Shown in pieces: positions 12,962-20,936 of a DNA stretch of 25,123 bases. Source of the stretch: Prevotellaceae bacterium UBA1710 (GTDB lineage Bacteria > Bacteroidota > Bacteroidia > Bacteroidales > Bacteroidaceae); NCBI GenBank assembly GCA_002317355.1, contig DCJC01000059.1:1-25123 (forward strand), written 5' to 3'. The notes beneath the pieces were generated by a model. The model had not been told where the DNA came from. It saw nothing but the letters and a program-made list of their open reading frames with translations, and made no database searches. A program made the translations under genes and the position numbers. Positions within the stretch are counted from its first letter, which is position 1. Each line of letters opens with the position of its first letter.

Positions 12962-14575
12962 TTACTCGTACATTGAAACCTTTTGCTCCTTGATAGCTTC
13001 ATCGTAGATGTAGTCATCGTAGGTCATGAGCTTGTCGATGGTTCCCTTTGGTGTGAGTTCGATGATACGGTCAGCAACGGTATTGATGAACTCATGGTCG
13101 TGTGAGCTGAAGAGAATGTTACCCTTGAAGCCTACGAGGTTGTTGTTGAATGCCTGGATTGACTCAAGGTCGAGGTGGTTGGTTGGTGTGTCGAGAATGA
13201 GGCAGTTAGCGTTCTGAAGCTGCATACGAGCAATCATACAACGCATTTTCTCACCACCAGAGAGTACGTTTACCTTCTTCTCTACCTCTTCCTGCTTGAA
13301 GAGCATACGACCGAGGAATCCCTTCATTGCGACCTCATTACCTGGACCATACTGTGAGAGCCACTCTACGAGGTTCTTGTCTGTCTCGAAGAATGCTGTA
13401 TTGTCGAGAGGAAGGTAAGCTGTTGTGATAGTAACGCCCCACTTATATGTACCGCCGTCAGCCTCACGATTACCGTTGATAATCTCGAAGAGTGCAGTCA
13501 TAGCCTTAGGGTTGTGAGAGAGGAATACGGTCTTCTGACCCTTCTCAATGTTGAATGATACGTTATCGAAAAGAACTGTACCATCAGCATCAACAGCCTT
13601 GAGGTTTTCTACCTCAAGAATCTGGTTACCAGGCTCACGCTCCATAGAGAAGATGATACCTGGGTACTTACGTGTAGATGGAGTAATCTCGTCAACATTA
13701 AGCTTCTCGAGCATCTTCTTACGAGATGTTGTCTGCTTAGACTTTGCAACGTTAGCAGAGAAACGACGGATGAACTCCTCAAGTTCCTTACGCTTTTCCT
13801 CAGCCTTAGCCTTCTGGTTCTGAGCCTGCTTGAGAGCAAGCTGTGAAGACTGATACCAGAATGAATAGTTACCAGCGAAGACGGTAACCTTACCGAAGTC
13901 GATATCCACGGTCTGAGTAGATACAGAGTCGAGGAAGTGACGGTCGTGGCTGACTACGAGAACTGTCTGCTCAACGTTAGAGAGGTATTCCTCAAGCCAC
14001 TGTACTGTGTCGAGGTCAAGGTCGTTGGTAGGCTCGTCGAGGAGGAGGTTATCAGGATTTCCGAAGAGAGCCTTAGCCATCATAACGCGCACCTTCTCAT
14101 TGTTAGAGAGCTCAGACATCATCTTGTAGTGAGAATCCTCCTTGATGCCAAGACCAGAGAGAAGCTGTGCAGCATCGCTCTCTGCATTCCAACCGTCCAT
14201 TTCAGCGAAAGCCTCCTCAAGTTCTGCAGCGCGATTACCATCTTCCTCTGTCATCTCAGGCTTAGAATAGAGGGCGTCACGCTCCTGCATATTCTCCCAG
14301 AGAGGCTGGTGTCCCATAAGGACGGTGTTGATGACTGTGTAGTTATCGTACTTGAAGTGGTCCTGCTCAAGAACTGAAAGACGCTCACCAGGACCGAGTT
14401 CGATAGTACCCTTGTTAGCCTCCAGTTCGCCGCTGATGGCACGAAGGAGAGTTGACTTACCAGCGCCGTTAGCACCGATAACACCATAGATGTTTCCTGC
14501 TGTAAACTTAAGATTTACGTCCTTGTAGAGGACGCGCTTGCCAAACTGAATGGCGAGATTGGTAACTGTAATCAT
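12962..14575 (-). CDS. ABC-F ATPase, YbiT-like, with one degenerate ATPase site
   Basis: This is a 537-residue soluble protein with two nucleotide-binding domains and no membrane segments. It belongs to the ABC-F class of ribosome-associated ATPases, closest in memory to YbiT. NBD1 has an intact Walker A (GANGAGKST, 34-42, K40), Walker B LLLDEPTNDLD (177-187, E181) and SHDRHFL (209-215), but its signature is LSNNEK (156-161). The interdomain linker (about 245-300) is charged and helical. NBD2 has an intact signature LSGGEK (438-443), but its Walker A region reads LSHNPKAMTAL (352-362, Lys replaced by Met359). Its Walker B reads LILDTPTNHLD (catalytic Glu replaced by Thr463), and the Q-loop glutamine is missing (AYLPLDN). 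So only one of the two composite sites can hydrolyse ATP. It is probably involved in translation; drug resistance is not implied. Confidence 0.9.
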   Translation of the reverse strand: MITVTNLAIQFGKRVLYKDVNLKFTAGNIYGVIGANGAGKSTLLRAISGELEANKGTIELGPGERLSVLEQDHFKYDNYTVINTVLMGHQPLWENMQERDALYSKPEMTEEDGNRAAELEEAFAEMDGWNAESDAAQLLSGLGIKEDSHYKMMSELSNNEKVRVMMAKALFGNPDNLLLDEPTNDLDLDTVQWLEEYLSNVEQTVLVVSHDRHFLDSVSTQTVDIDFGKVTVFAGNYSFWYQSSQLALKQAQNQKAKAEEKRKELEEFIRRFSANVAKSKQTTSRKKMLEKLNVDEITPSTRKYPGIIFSMEREPGNQILEVENLKAVDADGTVLFDNVSFNIEKGQKTVFLSHNPKAMTALFEIINGNREADGGTYKWGVTITTAYLPLDNTAFFETDKNLVEWLSQYGPGNEVAMKGFLGRMLFKQEEVEKKVNVLSGGEKMRCMIARMQLQNANCLILDTPTNHLDLESIQAFNNNLVGFKGNILFSSHDHEFINTVADRIIELTPKGTIDKLMTYDDYIYDEAIKEQKVSMYE

Positions 14576-14594
14576 TATCCTAATAAAATTTTTT

Positions 14595-14685
14595 CGGGTG
14601 CAACGTGCGAAGCATCCTCGCAGCCGTAAATATGGTTAGTCGCTTGAAAAGCGGTACCCGTTTCTAATTTTCGGCTGCAAAGTTA
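14595..14685 (-). promoter_or_regulatory. Promoter and structured leader of the ABC-F gene
   Basis: On the minus strand a -7 box TAACTTTG (14685-14678) directly follows the DUF1460 stop. Its transcript would have a leader of about 95 bases. Within it CGGGT (14660-14656) can close with ACCCG (14599-14595) and enclose two hairpins: CGCTT/AAGCG (14653-14641, TTC loop) and TGCGA/TCGCA (14622-14606). This three-way-junction-like fold may regulate translation; the pairing is by eye only. Confidence 0.45.
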
Positions 14686-15549
14686 CTAATTTTTTTCGAC
14701 TTGTGCAACTCTACAGACACGAATTCCTATCTGAGAAGGGTGTTTCTGCATATATTTTTGCAAAACCATAGGCTCGATGACCACTTTTTTATGGATTGAC
14801 GATGCATTCATGAGGTGAAGACCGTCTTTTTTCCATACGGCAATACCTATATGTGATGTGTCAAGTCCCTTCTTATTTGTGATGATTGCGATGATATCGC
14901 CATCTTTGATGGTCTGACGAAGAATCTGACTGTTGTTTATATTCTTCTTTGGAATATAGCGGTAGGAGTTGCCTGAGAGGGTGTATTCCATATCCTTGAT
15001 ACCGTCGAGCCATTCAGGATGTGCTGCAAGCATGGCATAGTCCTTCACATGGGTTGACATGTAGTTTAGATTGAGCTTCTGAACGGCAGTGAATGGCATA
15101 AATTCATTTTCAACCTTGGTGACAAAGCCCATGCGCACATTATCCTCAATCCAATATGTGAAATAGTGAAGGCGACGAGTGTATTCCACCTTACCGTTGC
15201 GATAGCGAATCTTCTGGAGTTGTGTTATGAAATCACCGAACTTACGCTCTCCACGCATAGCGCAGAGTGTGAGTGCAAGTACATTCTCAACGTATGTGGT
15301 GCAGTCAAGTCCACGTGTGTTGATAACCATTTTCTCCTCTTCTGTATTACGGTCGAGAGTATGGGCAACGTATGGCACATCAAGGAACTCCTTGCCGAAA
15401 TGAAGTATCAGATTAGAATCCTTTGGCAGTTTCTGGGCATCAGCAAGCAATTGCTCGATGCGCTCCATGTCTTTTACATTATGATAGGCAGAAGCCCCCA
15501 TAGAGAAAATCAAACACAAGATTAATAGTGTAATAGTTCTAAATTTCAT
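14686..15549 (-). CDS. DUF1460 / N-acetylmuramoyl-L-alanine amidase-like protein
   Basis: This is a 287-residue secreted cysteine-hydrolase-like protein of the DUF1460 family, which has an NlpC/P60-related fold and is linked to peptidoglycan turnover. Residues 1-21 form a signal peptide (MKFRTITLLILCLIFSMGASA). The probable nucleophile is Cys83 in RGLDCTTYVENVLAL, and the probable catalytic His is His233 in DTSHIGIAVW. The YIPKKNINN segment (199-206) is typical of the family. It is expected to work in the periplasm or at the outer membrane. It lies 24 bases after the DUF4421 gene on the same strand, so the two probably form an operon. The ABC-F promoter starts at its stop codon. Confidence 0.8.
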   Translation of the reverse strand: MKFRTITLLILCLIFSMGASAYHNVKDMERIEQLLADAQKLPKDSNLILHFGKEFLDVPYVAHTLDRNTEEEKMVINTRGLDCTTYVENVLALTLCAMRGERKFGDFITQLQKIRYRNGKVEYTRRLHYFTYWIEDNVRMGFVTKVENEFMPFTAVQKLNLNYMSTHVKDYAMLAAHPEWLDGIKDMEYTLSGNSYRYIPKKNINNSQILRQTIKDGDIIAIITNKKGLDTSHIGIAVWKKDGLHLMNASSIHKKVVIEPMVLQKYMQKHPSQIGIRVCRVAQVEKN

Positions 15550-15573
15550 AATCGTGTATGTTGTTTAGTTTAG

Positions 15574-16746
15574 TTATTTCTTTCTCCAGAAGTTGTAGCC
15601 AATATATACATTGACCTGTCCGAAGATATTGTCTGCTTGAAGTTTATTCTGATGATAATGATATGTGTGGTAGATGGCACTTGCACCAGCAAACCACTTG
15701 GCATTGTTCCATACGAGACCAAGACGAATGGTACCGTCGAAGGTGAAGTTATCGAACTTGAAATCTTTAATCATGTCACGAATGCTCAATGTTCGGTCAT
15801 AGGCATCTCCTTGTGACCACATATACGACAAAGAGCCAAGCATCTGAGCACCGAAAAGCCAGTTCTTGGCAAATACCCAGTTGTAGCCATATCCCACGGT
15901 CAAAGGTATGCTTCTATACCCTATCTTATTGAATACGAGGGCTGAATCGTTGATGATGTATCGCTCATCACCATTAGTTCTTTTCTTCAGCTTGTTCTTG
16001 AAAGCTTTCCAATCCATCTCCACACTACACTGGTTGTAGCCGGTTCCGATAATCCAAGAGCCTGCATTGATAAGCTGGCGGTTGGTCTGATTGAATGCTG
16101 CCTGATGCGAATATTTACGCTTGTTGAGAACGTAATAGGCATTTACCGACATGACATCAATCTCGAGTCCGTCAGCATCCATTCCCTTCACAGCTTCCGT
16201 AGCATCAAAGTCTCCCAGTTGCATAGATCGGAGAGAATATCCGTCACCAAGTTTCCTGTATATCAAGTCGATACCAATGGCTGGTGTATAGATAGTGGTG
16301 TTGATATCGAAGTTGTTTGAACTAAGATTAATAGTATTAATATTAAATACATAGCCAAAGAACAGCCATCTCCATCCGAAGAATGGTCCGAGCTTGAGTT
16401 TTCTAGATGGAGCAAACGATACTACGTGACCGTCGTCTCCCTGAAGAGAGAAATAGTCGTCTGTTATTGTCGTCTGCGCCATTACCGTGAAGTTATAGCG
16501 CTGAGGTTCAATAAACATTGTGTCAGGCTCTGCCGTGAAGAAACCAAACACCGACTTACAAGCATTACCAAACCAGCATCCCTTGTCGTTAGGATCTGGC
16601 TGGGTGAGTGAATCATACAATTTTACAGGCTCTGCAGATACATTTTCAGGATTAGAATCACTCTGAACTAAAACGCTATCATTCTGCGCACCGACACTAA
16701 GTGCCGTACACATTATTATATATATAGCAAGTAAGCGTTTCTTCAT
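15574..16746 (-). CDS. DUF4421 outer-membrane protein
   Basis: This is about 390 residues from the start chosen here (MKKRLLAIYIIMCTALSVGAQ, at 16746), which gives a good signal peptide ending in GAQ. A Met 8 codons further upstream (16770) is possible but would put unneeded residues before the signal. The mature protein starts with an acidic, low-complexity stretch. It continues as alternating amphipathic strands rich in Tyr, Trp and Phe (RYNFTVMAQTTITDDYFSLQ, GWRWLFFGYVFNINTINL, NVYIGYNFWRKK) and ends with the aromatic-rich strand expected of an outer-membrane beta-barrel. The family is known in Bacteroidetes and its function is not established. It precedes the DUF1460 gene, so it may help place or move cell-wall products. 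A -7-like box AATATTTG lies upstream near 16793-16800. Confidence 0.75.
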   Translation of the reverse strand: MKKRLLAIYIIMCTALSVGAQNDSVLVQSDSNPENVSAEPVKLYDSLTQPDPNDKGCWFGNACKSVFGFFTAEPDTMFIEPQRYNFTVMAQTTITDDYFSLQGDDGHVVSFAPSRKLKLGPFFGWRWLFFGYVFNINTINLSSNNFDINTTIYTPAIGIDLIYRKLGDGYSLRSMQLGDFDATEAVKGMDADGLEIDVMSVNAYYVLNKRKYSHQAAFNQTNRQLINAGSWIIGTGYNQCSVEMDWKAFKNKLKKRTNGDERYIINDSALVFNKIGYRSIPLTVGYGYNWVFAKNWLFGAQMLGSLSYMWSQGDAYDRTLSIRDMIKDFKFDNFTFDGTIRLGLVWNNAKWFAGASAIYHTYHYHQNKLQADNIFGQVNVYIGYNFWRKK

Positions 16747-16807
16747 TCTAAGTTTTTCCTGTAATAACAATCCTTTTTAGTTTCTGCGAAGTATGCAAAT
16801 ATTGTAT

Positions 16808-17791
16808 TTAGAATTTTCCTAAGATACGATCCATAACCCAGTTGGTTGGTGTTGCCGAGATACTCGTGCACTTGCATGTGGCTGTGCCTTGAAGTGTCTC
16901 TACCACGTTTTTGATGAGCGGCAACTGAACGCATTTTGGGTTTGGTACGGTTATTTTCTGCACTCCCTGAGATGTGATAAGTTCGATAGGTTGATAGTCG
17001 AATACCGAGAATGATACCATTCCCTTGTCTCCGATAACCTCAATACGATCCTCACGAGCTGATTCATGACCTACAAAACACCAAGAGCCACTACCTGGAA
17101 GTCCACTCTCAAAGCGGAAGCACGCGCTTACGGTATCTTCTGCTGTGTAGAGATGTCCTTTATTGGCAGAATAACCCTCAGCATGGGTAATCACGCCAAA
17201 CATATACTGGAGCATATCCAGCTGGTGTGGAGCCAAATCGTAGAAATAACCACCACCAGCAATATCTGGCTGCAAGCGCCATGGACGGCTGTCTGTTGAA
17301 TTGTAGTCGAGCTCACGAGGAGGTACGGAGAAACGTATCTGAATGTTGATAACCTTACCTATCTCACCCGAATTCACGATATTCTTAACCTCAAGGAAAT
17401 AAGGCAGATAACGGCGATAATATGCCACAAAACATGGAACTCCAGTCACCTGACTAACATGGTTCACGCGGGCACAATCATCGTAAGAAGCCGCAAGAGG
17501 TTTCTCTACATAGACAGGTTTGCCAGCGTGCATAGCCATGATGGCATAGGTGGCGTGCGATGAAGGAGGTGTAGCGATATACACAGCATTTACATTAGGG
17601 TCATCAACCAATGCCTGAGCATCTGTGTACCATTTTGCAATGTTGTGTCTCTCTGCGTATGAGCGTGCTTTCTGGGCATTACGACTCATAACAGCTACTA
17701 CACGTGAGCCCGGCACTTCATTAAATGCCGGGCCACTTTTTATCTCTGTCACCTCACCGCAACCGATGAAGCCCCAGTTTATCTGTTTCAT
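16808..17791 (-). CDS. Gfo/Idh/MocA-family NAD(P)-dependent oxidoreductase
   Basis: This is a 327-residue cytosolic dehydrogenase that normally oxidises a hydroxyl of a sugar or cyclitol. The Rossmann start is WGFIGCGEVTE (6-16). The family signature YVEKPLA (94-100) contains the EKP motif, and GGGYFYDLAPHQLDML holds the usual Asp and His of the active site. The C-terminal half is the typical beta-sheet substrate domain. The substrate is not predictable. Its ATG overlaps the stop of the OmpH-like gene (TAATG), an unexpected pairing that suggests shared translation rather than shared function. Its length is complete for the family. Confidence 0.9.
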   Translation of the reverse strand: MKQINWGFIGCGEVTEIKSGPAFNEVPGSRVVAVMSRNAQKARSYAERHNIAKWYTDAQALVDDPNVNAVYIATPPSSHATYAIMAMHAGKPVYVEKPLAASYDDCARVNHVSQVTGVPCFVAYYRRYLPYFLEVKNIVNSGEIGKVINIQIRFSVPPRELDYNSTDSRPWRLQPDIAGGGYFYDLAPHQLDMLQYMFGVITHAEGYSANKGHLYTAEDTVSACFRFESGLPGSGSWCFVGHESAREDRIEVIGDKGMVSFSVFDYQPIELITSQGVQKITVPNPKCVQLPLIKNVVETLQGTATCKCTSISATPTNWVMDRILGKF

Positions 17792-18411
17792 TACTTCTTC
17801 TTCTCGTCTTTTGAAGCAGCCTTTGTGAGGTCTGTCTTCTTGTAAGCCTTGTTAAGACCAGCAACTACCTGAGTTGTGATGTCAAGAGCCTTGTCACCAT
17901 AGAGGATGTTGTCGCCCTGCTTTGTGAGGATGAGAGAGTACTGCTTATCCTTGTTGTAAACAGCGAGGAAGTGCTGGATAGAATCGCGGAGAGCCTTGTT
18001 GAACTTCTCTGTCTCGCTCTGGAACTCAGTGCCAAGACGCTGCTGAAGTCCCTCGAGGTCAGCCTGCTGCTTCTGAAGGCCTGCCTGAATCTGACGAGCC
18101 TGCTGCTCTGTGTAAGCGTTCTGCTGAAGCTTCTGCTGGAAGTTAGCAGCTGCATTCTGAAGAGCTGCGCCCTTCTGCTGGAGAGTTGACTGGATGTTCT
18201 GGCTCTTCTTCTCGAGAATGAGAGTATAGTCTTTGCAGAACTGATACTGGCTCATGATAGAGTCAACCTCTACATAACCGATCTTAAGTTCTGTTGGGTT
18301 GCTCTGTGCAGGAGCTGCTGCCTCAGGCTGCTTGTTAGAATTGTCGCAAGATGTAAATGATACGGCGAGAGCTGCTACAGCCATAGCCGATGTAAAAAAT
18401 TTCTTATTCAT
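17791..18411 (-). CDS. OmpH/Skp-family lipoprotein
   Basis: This is a 206-residue periplasmic chaperone-like protein. The signal ends in SFTSC with lipid-carrying Cys22. After a short Pro/Ala linker comes IGYVEVDSIMSQYQF (residues about 44-58), the usual OmpH strand. A long Gln-rich coiled coil (about 65-150: EKKSQNIQSTLQQKGAALQ... LQQRLGTEF) follows, then a closing strand-helix region (YSLILTKQGDNILYGDKALDITTQVVAGLNKAY). Skp proteins hold unfolded outer-membrane proteins in transit. The lipid anchor differs from E. coli Skp, which is soluble, but is common in Bacteroidetes relatives. The Lys-rich tail is normal. It is the first gene of a pair with the oxidoreductase. Confidence 0.85.
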   Translation of the reverse strand: MNKKFFTSAMAVAALAVSFTSCDNSNKQPEAAAPAQSNPTELKIGYVEVDSIMSQYQFCKDYTLILEKKSQNIQSTLQQKGAALQNAAANFQQKLQQNAYTEQQARQIQAGLQKQQADLEGLQQRLGTEFQSETEKFNKALRDSIQHFLAVYNKDKQYSLILTKQGDNILYGDKALDITTQVVAGLNKAYKKTDLTKAASKDEKKK

Positions 18412-18487
18412 TTCTTTTGTATCTGTTTTTTTTATTCTAATTGCATTAATTTAACGTGAAAAACATGGAGTTTCGGAATAAATTCAT

Positions 18488-18495
18488 TACTTTTG
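18488..18495 (+). promoter_or_regulatory. Candidate -7 box for the dipeptidase gene
   Basis: TACTTTTG matches TAnnTTTG on the plus strand, 84 bases before the ATG at 18580. No TTTG is seen at the expected -33 distance, so this is tentative. Confidence 0.4.
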
Positions 18496-18531
18496 CAAGC
18501 AGAAAATACCGTTTTACACCTTTTTCGGGTG

Positions 18532-18539
18532 CAAAGATA
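18532..18539 (-). promoter_or_regulatory. -7 box for the OmpH-like gene
   Basis: The minus strand reads TATCTTTGCA, an exact TAnnTTTG match, about 120 bases before the ATG at 18411. It overlaps the region just upstream of the dipeptidase gene, so the two divergent transcripts would overlap. A small hairpin CACC/GGTG lies just downstream of the box. Confidence 0.55.
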
Positions 18540-18579
18540 AGAAAAATATTCGTAAATCTATCTATAAATAATATTAATA

Positions 18580-20031
18580 ATGAATAAAAATAAATTAAAT
18601 CCTTCATGTGTGTTTGAGCAATTTGCCCAAATCAATGCAATTCCACGTCCTTCAAAGCGCGAAGAGAAGATGATTGCCTTCCTCAAGGAGTTTGGCGAAA
18701 GCCGTGGGCTTGAGACTATCGTCGATGAGACTGGCAATGTCCTTATCCGCAAGGCTGCAACCCCTGGATATGAGAATCGTGAGACGATGATCCTGCAGAG
18801 CCACATGGATATGGTTTGTGAGAAAATTCCAGAATGCACTATAGATTTCGACAAGGATCCTATCGAGACATACGTAGATGGCGAATGGCTTCGCGCCAAG
18901 GGCACAACTCTTGGTGCTGATGATGGCATCGGCATTGCCATGGAACTTGCCCTACTCGACTCTGACGACATAGAGCATGGTCCTATCGAGTGCGTGTTTA
19001 CCCGTGATGAGGAAACTGGTCTTACCGGTGCCGAGGGGATGAAGGCAGGTTTCATGACAGGATCCATGCTCATCAACCTCGACTCTGAGGACGAAGGTCA
19101 GATATTCGTTTCATGTGCCGGTGGCAAGCGCACTCAGGCTATCTTCCGACCAAAGTACGAAGAGAACGTGAATGGCGTCTTCTACATGAAGATTGGCGTG
19201 AACTCTCTTACCGGCGGTCATTCGGGTGATGATATCAATAAGAAGCGTGCCAATGCCGTTAAGTTGCTCGTTCGTTTCGTCTATGCTGAGATGGAGAAAG
19301 GCATGGTTCGACTCGGCACTCTCAAGGCAGGTGGTTTGCACAACGCAATACCTCGTGATGGTGAGATGATCATCGCTGTTCCTTTCGCTCAGAAAGAGCA
19401 GGTTCGTGCAGATTTCAACATCTTCGTTTCTGATATCGAAGAGGAGTTTCATGTTACGGAGAAAAATATTAATATGTACATGGAATCAACAGAGGCTGAG
19501 CCTATTATGACTGAAGAAGACAGCCGCAGAATCATCCTTGCATTGCAGGGTGTAGATAACGGAATTATGTCAATGTGTCAGGACGAGGCAATAGAGTGGT
19601 TGGTAGAGACTTCAAGCAATCTTGCAAGCGTGAAGACTCAGGAAGATGGCTCTGTCATTGTGACCACTTCACAGCGTTCAAATGTGATGTCTGCTCTTGA
19701 CAATATGTGTGCTACCGTCCGTTCCGTATTCCAGTTGGCTGGAGCCGAAGTTGATACAGGTGAGGGCTATCCTGCTTGGAAGATGAATCCAAACAGCCGT
19801 CTCACAAAGATCGTGGTTGATACTTACAAGGATCTCTTCGGTAAGGAGCCAAAGGTAATCGGAATCCATGCAGGTCTTGAGTGCGGTCTTTTCGCAGAGC
19901 GCTATCCGAACCTCGATATGGTAAGTATGGGCCCTACCCTTCGTGGAGTTCATTCACCAGACGAACGCTTGCTTATCCCAACCGTGGATATGGTTTGGCG
20001 CCATCTGCTTGAGATACTCAAGAAGGCTTAG
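18580..20031 (+). CDS. pepD: Aminoacyl-histidine dipeptidase (M20 family, PepD-type)
   Basis: This is a 483-residue zinc metallopeptidase that splits dipeptides such as Xaa-His (carnosinase type) in the cytosol. The metal site is complete: H75 in QSHMDM with D77, D114/D115 in GADDGIG, catalytic E144/E145 in RDEETGLTGAE, D168 in NLDSED and H458 in GVHSPDE. The central dimerisation insertion (about 190-390) includes VNSLTGGHSGDDI, as in E. coli PepD. Length is normal (480-490). It begins a run of plus-strand genes but is followed by a structured spacer and a separate promoter, so it is likely its own transcription unit. The gene symbol is by family resemblance. Confidence 0.9.
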   Translation: MNKNKLNPSCVFEQFAQINAIPRPSKREEKMIAFLKEFGESRGLETIVDETGNVLIRKAATPGYENRETMILQSHMDMVCEKIPECTIDFDKDPIETYVDGEWLRAKGTTLGADDGIGIAMELALLDSDDIEHGPIECVFTRDEETGLTGAEGMKAGFMTGSMLINLDSEDEGQIFVSCAGGKRTQAIFRPKYEENVNGVFYMKIGVNSLTGGHSGDDINKKRANAVKLLVRFVYAEMEKGMVRLGTLKAGGLHNAIPRDGEMIIAVPFAQKEQVRADFNIFVSDIEEEFHVTEKNINMYMESTEAEPIMTEEDSRRIILALQGVDNGIMSMCQDEAIEWLVETSSNLASVKTQEDGSVIVTTSQRSNVMSALDNMCATVRSVFQLAGAEVDTGEGYPAWKMNPNSRLTKIVVDTYKDLFGKEPKVIGIHAGLECGLFAERYPNLDMVSMGPTLRGVHSPDERLLIPTVDMVWRHLLEILKKA

Positions 20032-20057
20032 TAAAAGCGAAAATAATCTGTGGTTTT

Positions 20058-20110
20058 GTTCTGCTCCTGTTCGTTATGGTTCTGCCATAACGCTACTCCA
20101 GTAGCAGAAC
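20058..20110. other. Two-tier stem-loop after the dipeptidase gene
   Basis: The outer stem is GTTCTGCT (20058-20065) with AGCAGAAC (20103-20110). An inner stem CGTTATGG (20072-20079) with CCATAACG (20085-20092) has a 5-base loop. It begins 27 bases after the stop codon. ACCCCCCG rather than T follows, so it is not a standard terminator but may define the transcript end. Confidence 0.65.
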
Positions 20111-20186
20111 ACCCCCCGATAAACGAGGAAATTATTGATTATTGTCGGATATTTCGCAGAAAAATTAATATTTTTCATTTCTAAAC

Positions 20187-20217
20187 TTTCTTTTCTCAAT
20201 AATTATTCATACCTTTG
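20187..20217 (+). promoter_or_regulatory. Promoter for the ThiE-like/prs genes
   Basis: TTTC (20187-20190) and a perfect -7 box TACCTTTG (20210-20217) are 19 bases apart. Transcription should start near 20224, about 60 bases before the ATG at 20284. Confidence 0.7.
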
Positions 20218-20283
20218 CAGTCGGATAAAATGATAAGTGTATTGGTTTTGCCATAATTGCACTCTGAAATTAGACAAAAAAGG

Positions 20284-20892
20284 ATGAAACTGGTCATATT
20301 AACCCAACCAAAATTCTTCGTTGAAGAGGATAAGATAATAAGCGCTCTCTTTGATGAGGGATTGGATATGCTTCACTTGCAGAAACCGGATTCTGAGCCG
20401 GTTTATTGCGAGAGATTGCTTTCCTTGTTACCGAATGACTGCTACAACAAGATTCGTGTGCATGAGCACTACTATCTCAAGCAGGAGTTTGACCTAAAGG
20501 GTATCCATATCAACAATCCTGATGCGCCAGTGCCTGATGACTTCAAGCGAAACGTTACTCGCAGTACCTATCGCATAAGTGACCTGAAGGAGATGAAGAA
20601 GAAAAGCGACTATGTATGTCTGCATTCGCTCTTCGATAGCCTTCACAACGAAGATGAGAAAGCATCGCTCACCATTCAGGAGATGGAAGAGGCACGAAAT
20701 AAGGGATTAATCGACAAGCACGTCTATGCAATGGGCGGAATGAGTATCGAGAATATTCATATTGCCAAGGAACTTGGTTTTGGCGGTGTCTGCATCTGCG
20801 GTGATCTATGGAATCGCTTCAGCATACAGCACGAACTTAACTTCAAGGACCTTATAGAATACTTCCGCAAGCTTCGCAAGGCGGTGAACTAA
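20284..20892 (+). CDS. ThiE/TenI-like thiamine phosphate synthase homologue
   Basis: This is a 202-residue TIM-barrel protein of the thiamine phosphate synthase superfamily. The start at ATG 20284 follows an AAAAAAGG stretch and gives MKLVILTQPKFF. A TTG at 20257 in the same frame is rejected. The barrel order is visible: LDMLHLQKP (usually VQLREK), NKIRVHEHYYL (usually INDR.DLA), GIHINNPD (usually GVHLGQ.D), RSTYRISDL, DYVCLHSLFDSLHNED (usually GPIFPT..K), VYAMGGMSIENI (usually AIGGI) and GFGGVCICGDLW. Several catalytic and pyrophosphate-binding positions are changed, so it may not make thiamine phosphate; a TenI-like or other role is possible. No TPP riboswitch was seen upstream. It is followed by prs after 44 bases. 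Confidence 0.7.
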   Translation: MKLVILTQPKFFVEEDKIISALFDEGLDMLHLQKPDSEPVYCERLLSLLPNDCYNKIRVHEHYYLKQEFDLKGIHINNPDAPVPDDFKRNVTRSTYRISDLKEMKKKSDYVCLHSLFDSLHNEDEKASLTIQEMEEARNKGLIDKHVYAMGGMSIENIHIAKELGFGGVCICGDLWNRFSIQHELNFKDLIEYFRKLRKAVN

Positions 20893-20936
20893 AACAAAGC
20901 AAGAACAATTATTAAGAATATAAATCTTAGATCTCA

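Noticed and set aside
13937..14377. 146-residue open frame on the plus strand inside the ABC-F gene
   Set aside because: It is antisense to a gene with clear conserved motifs, and its translation shows no recognisable domain. It is a shadow of codon bias.
20257..20283. TTG start extending the ThiE-like protein by 9 residues
   Set aside because: The next ATG (20284) begins the barrel strand directly and has an AAAAAAGG upstream; the extra residues have no family match.
20032..20283. TPP riboswitch before the ThiE-like gene
   Set aside because: The conserved CTGAGA and thi-box sequences are not found; the structure present (20058-20110) lies upstream of the gene's promoter.
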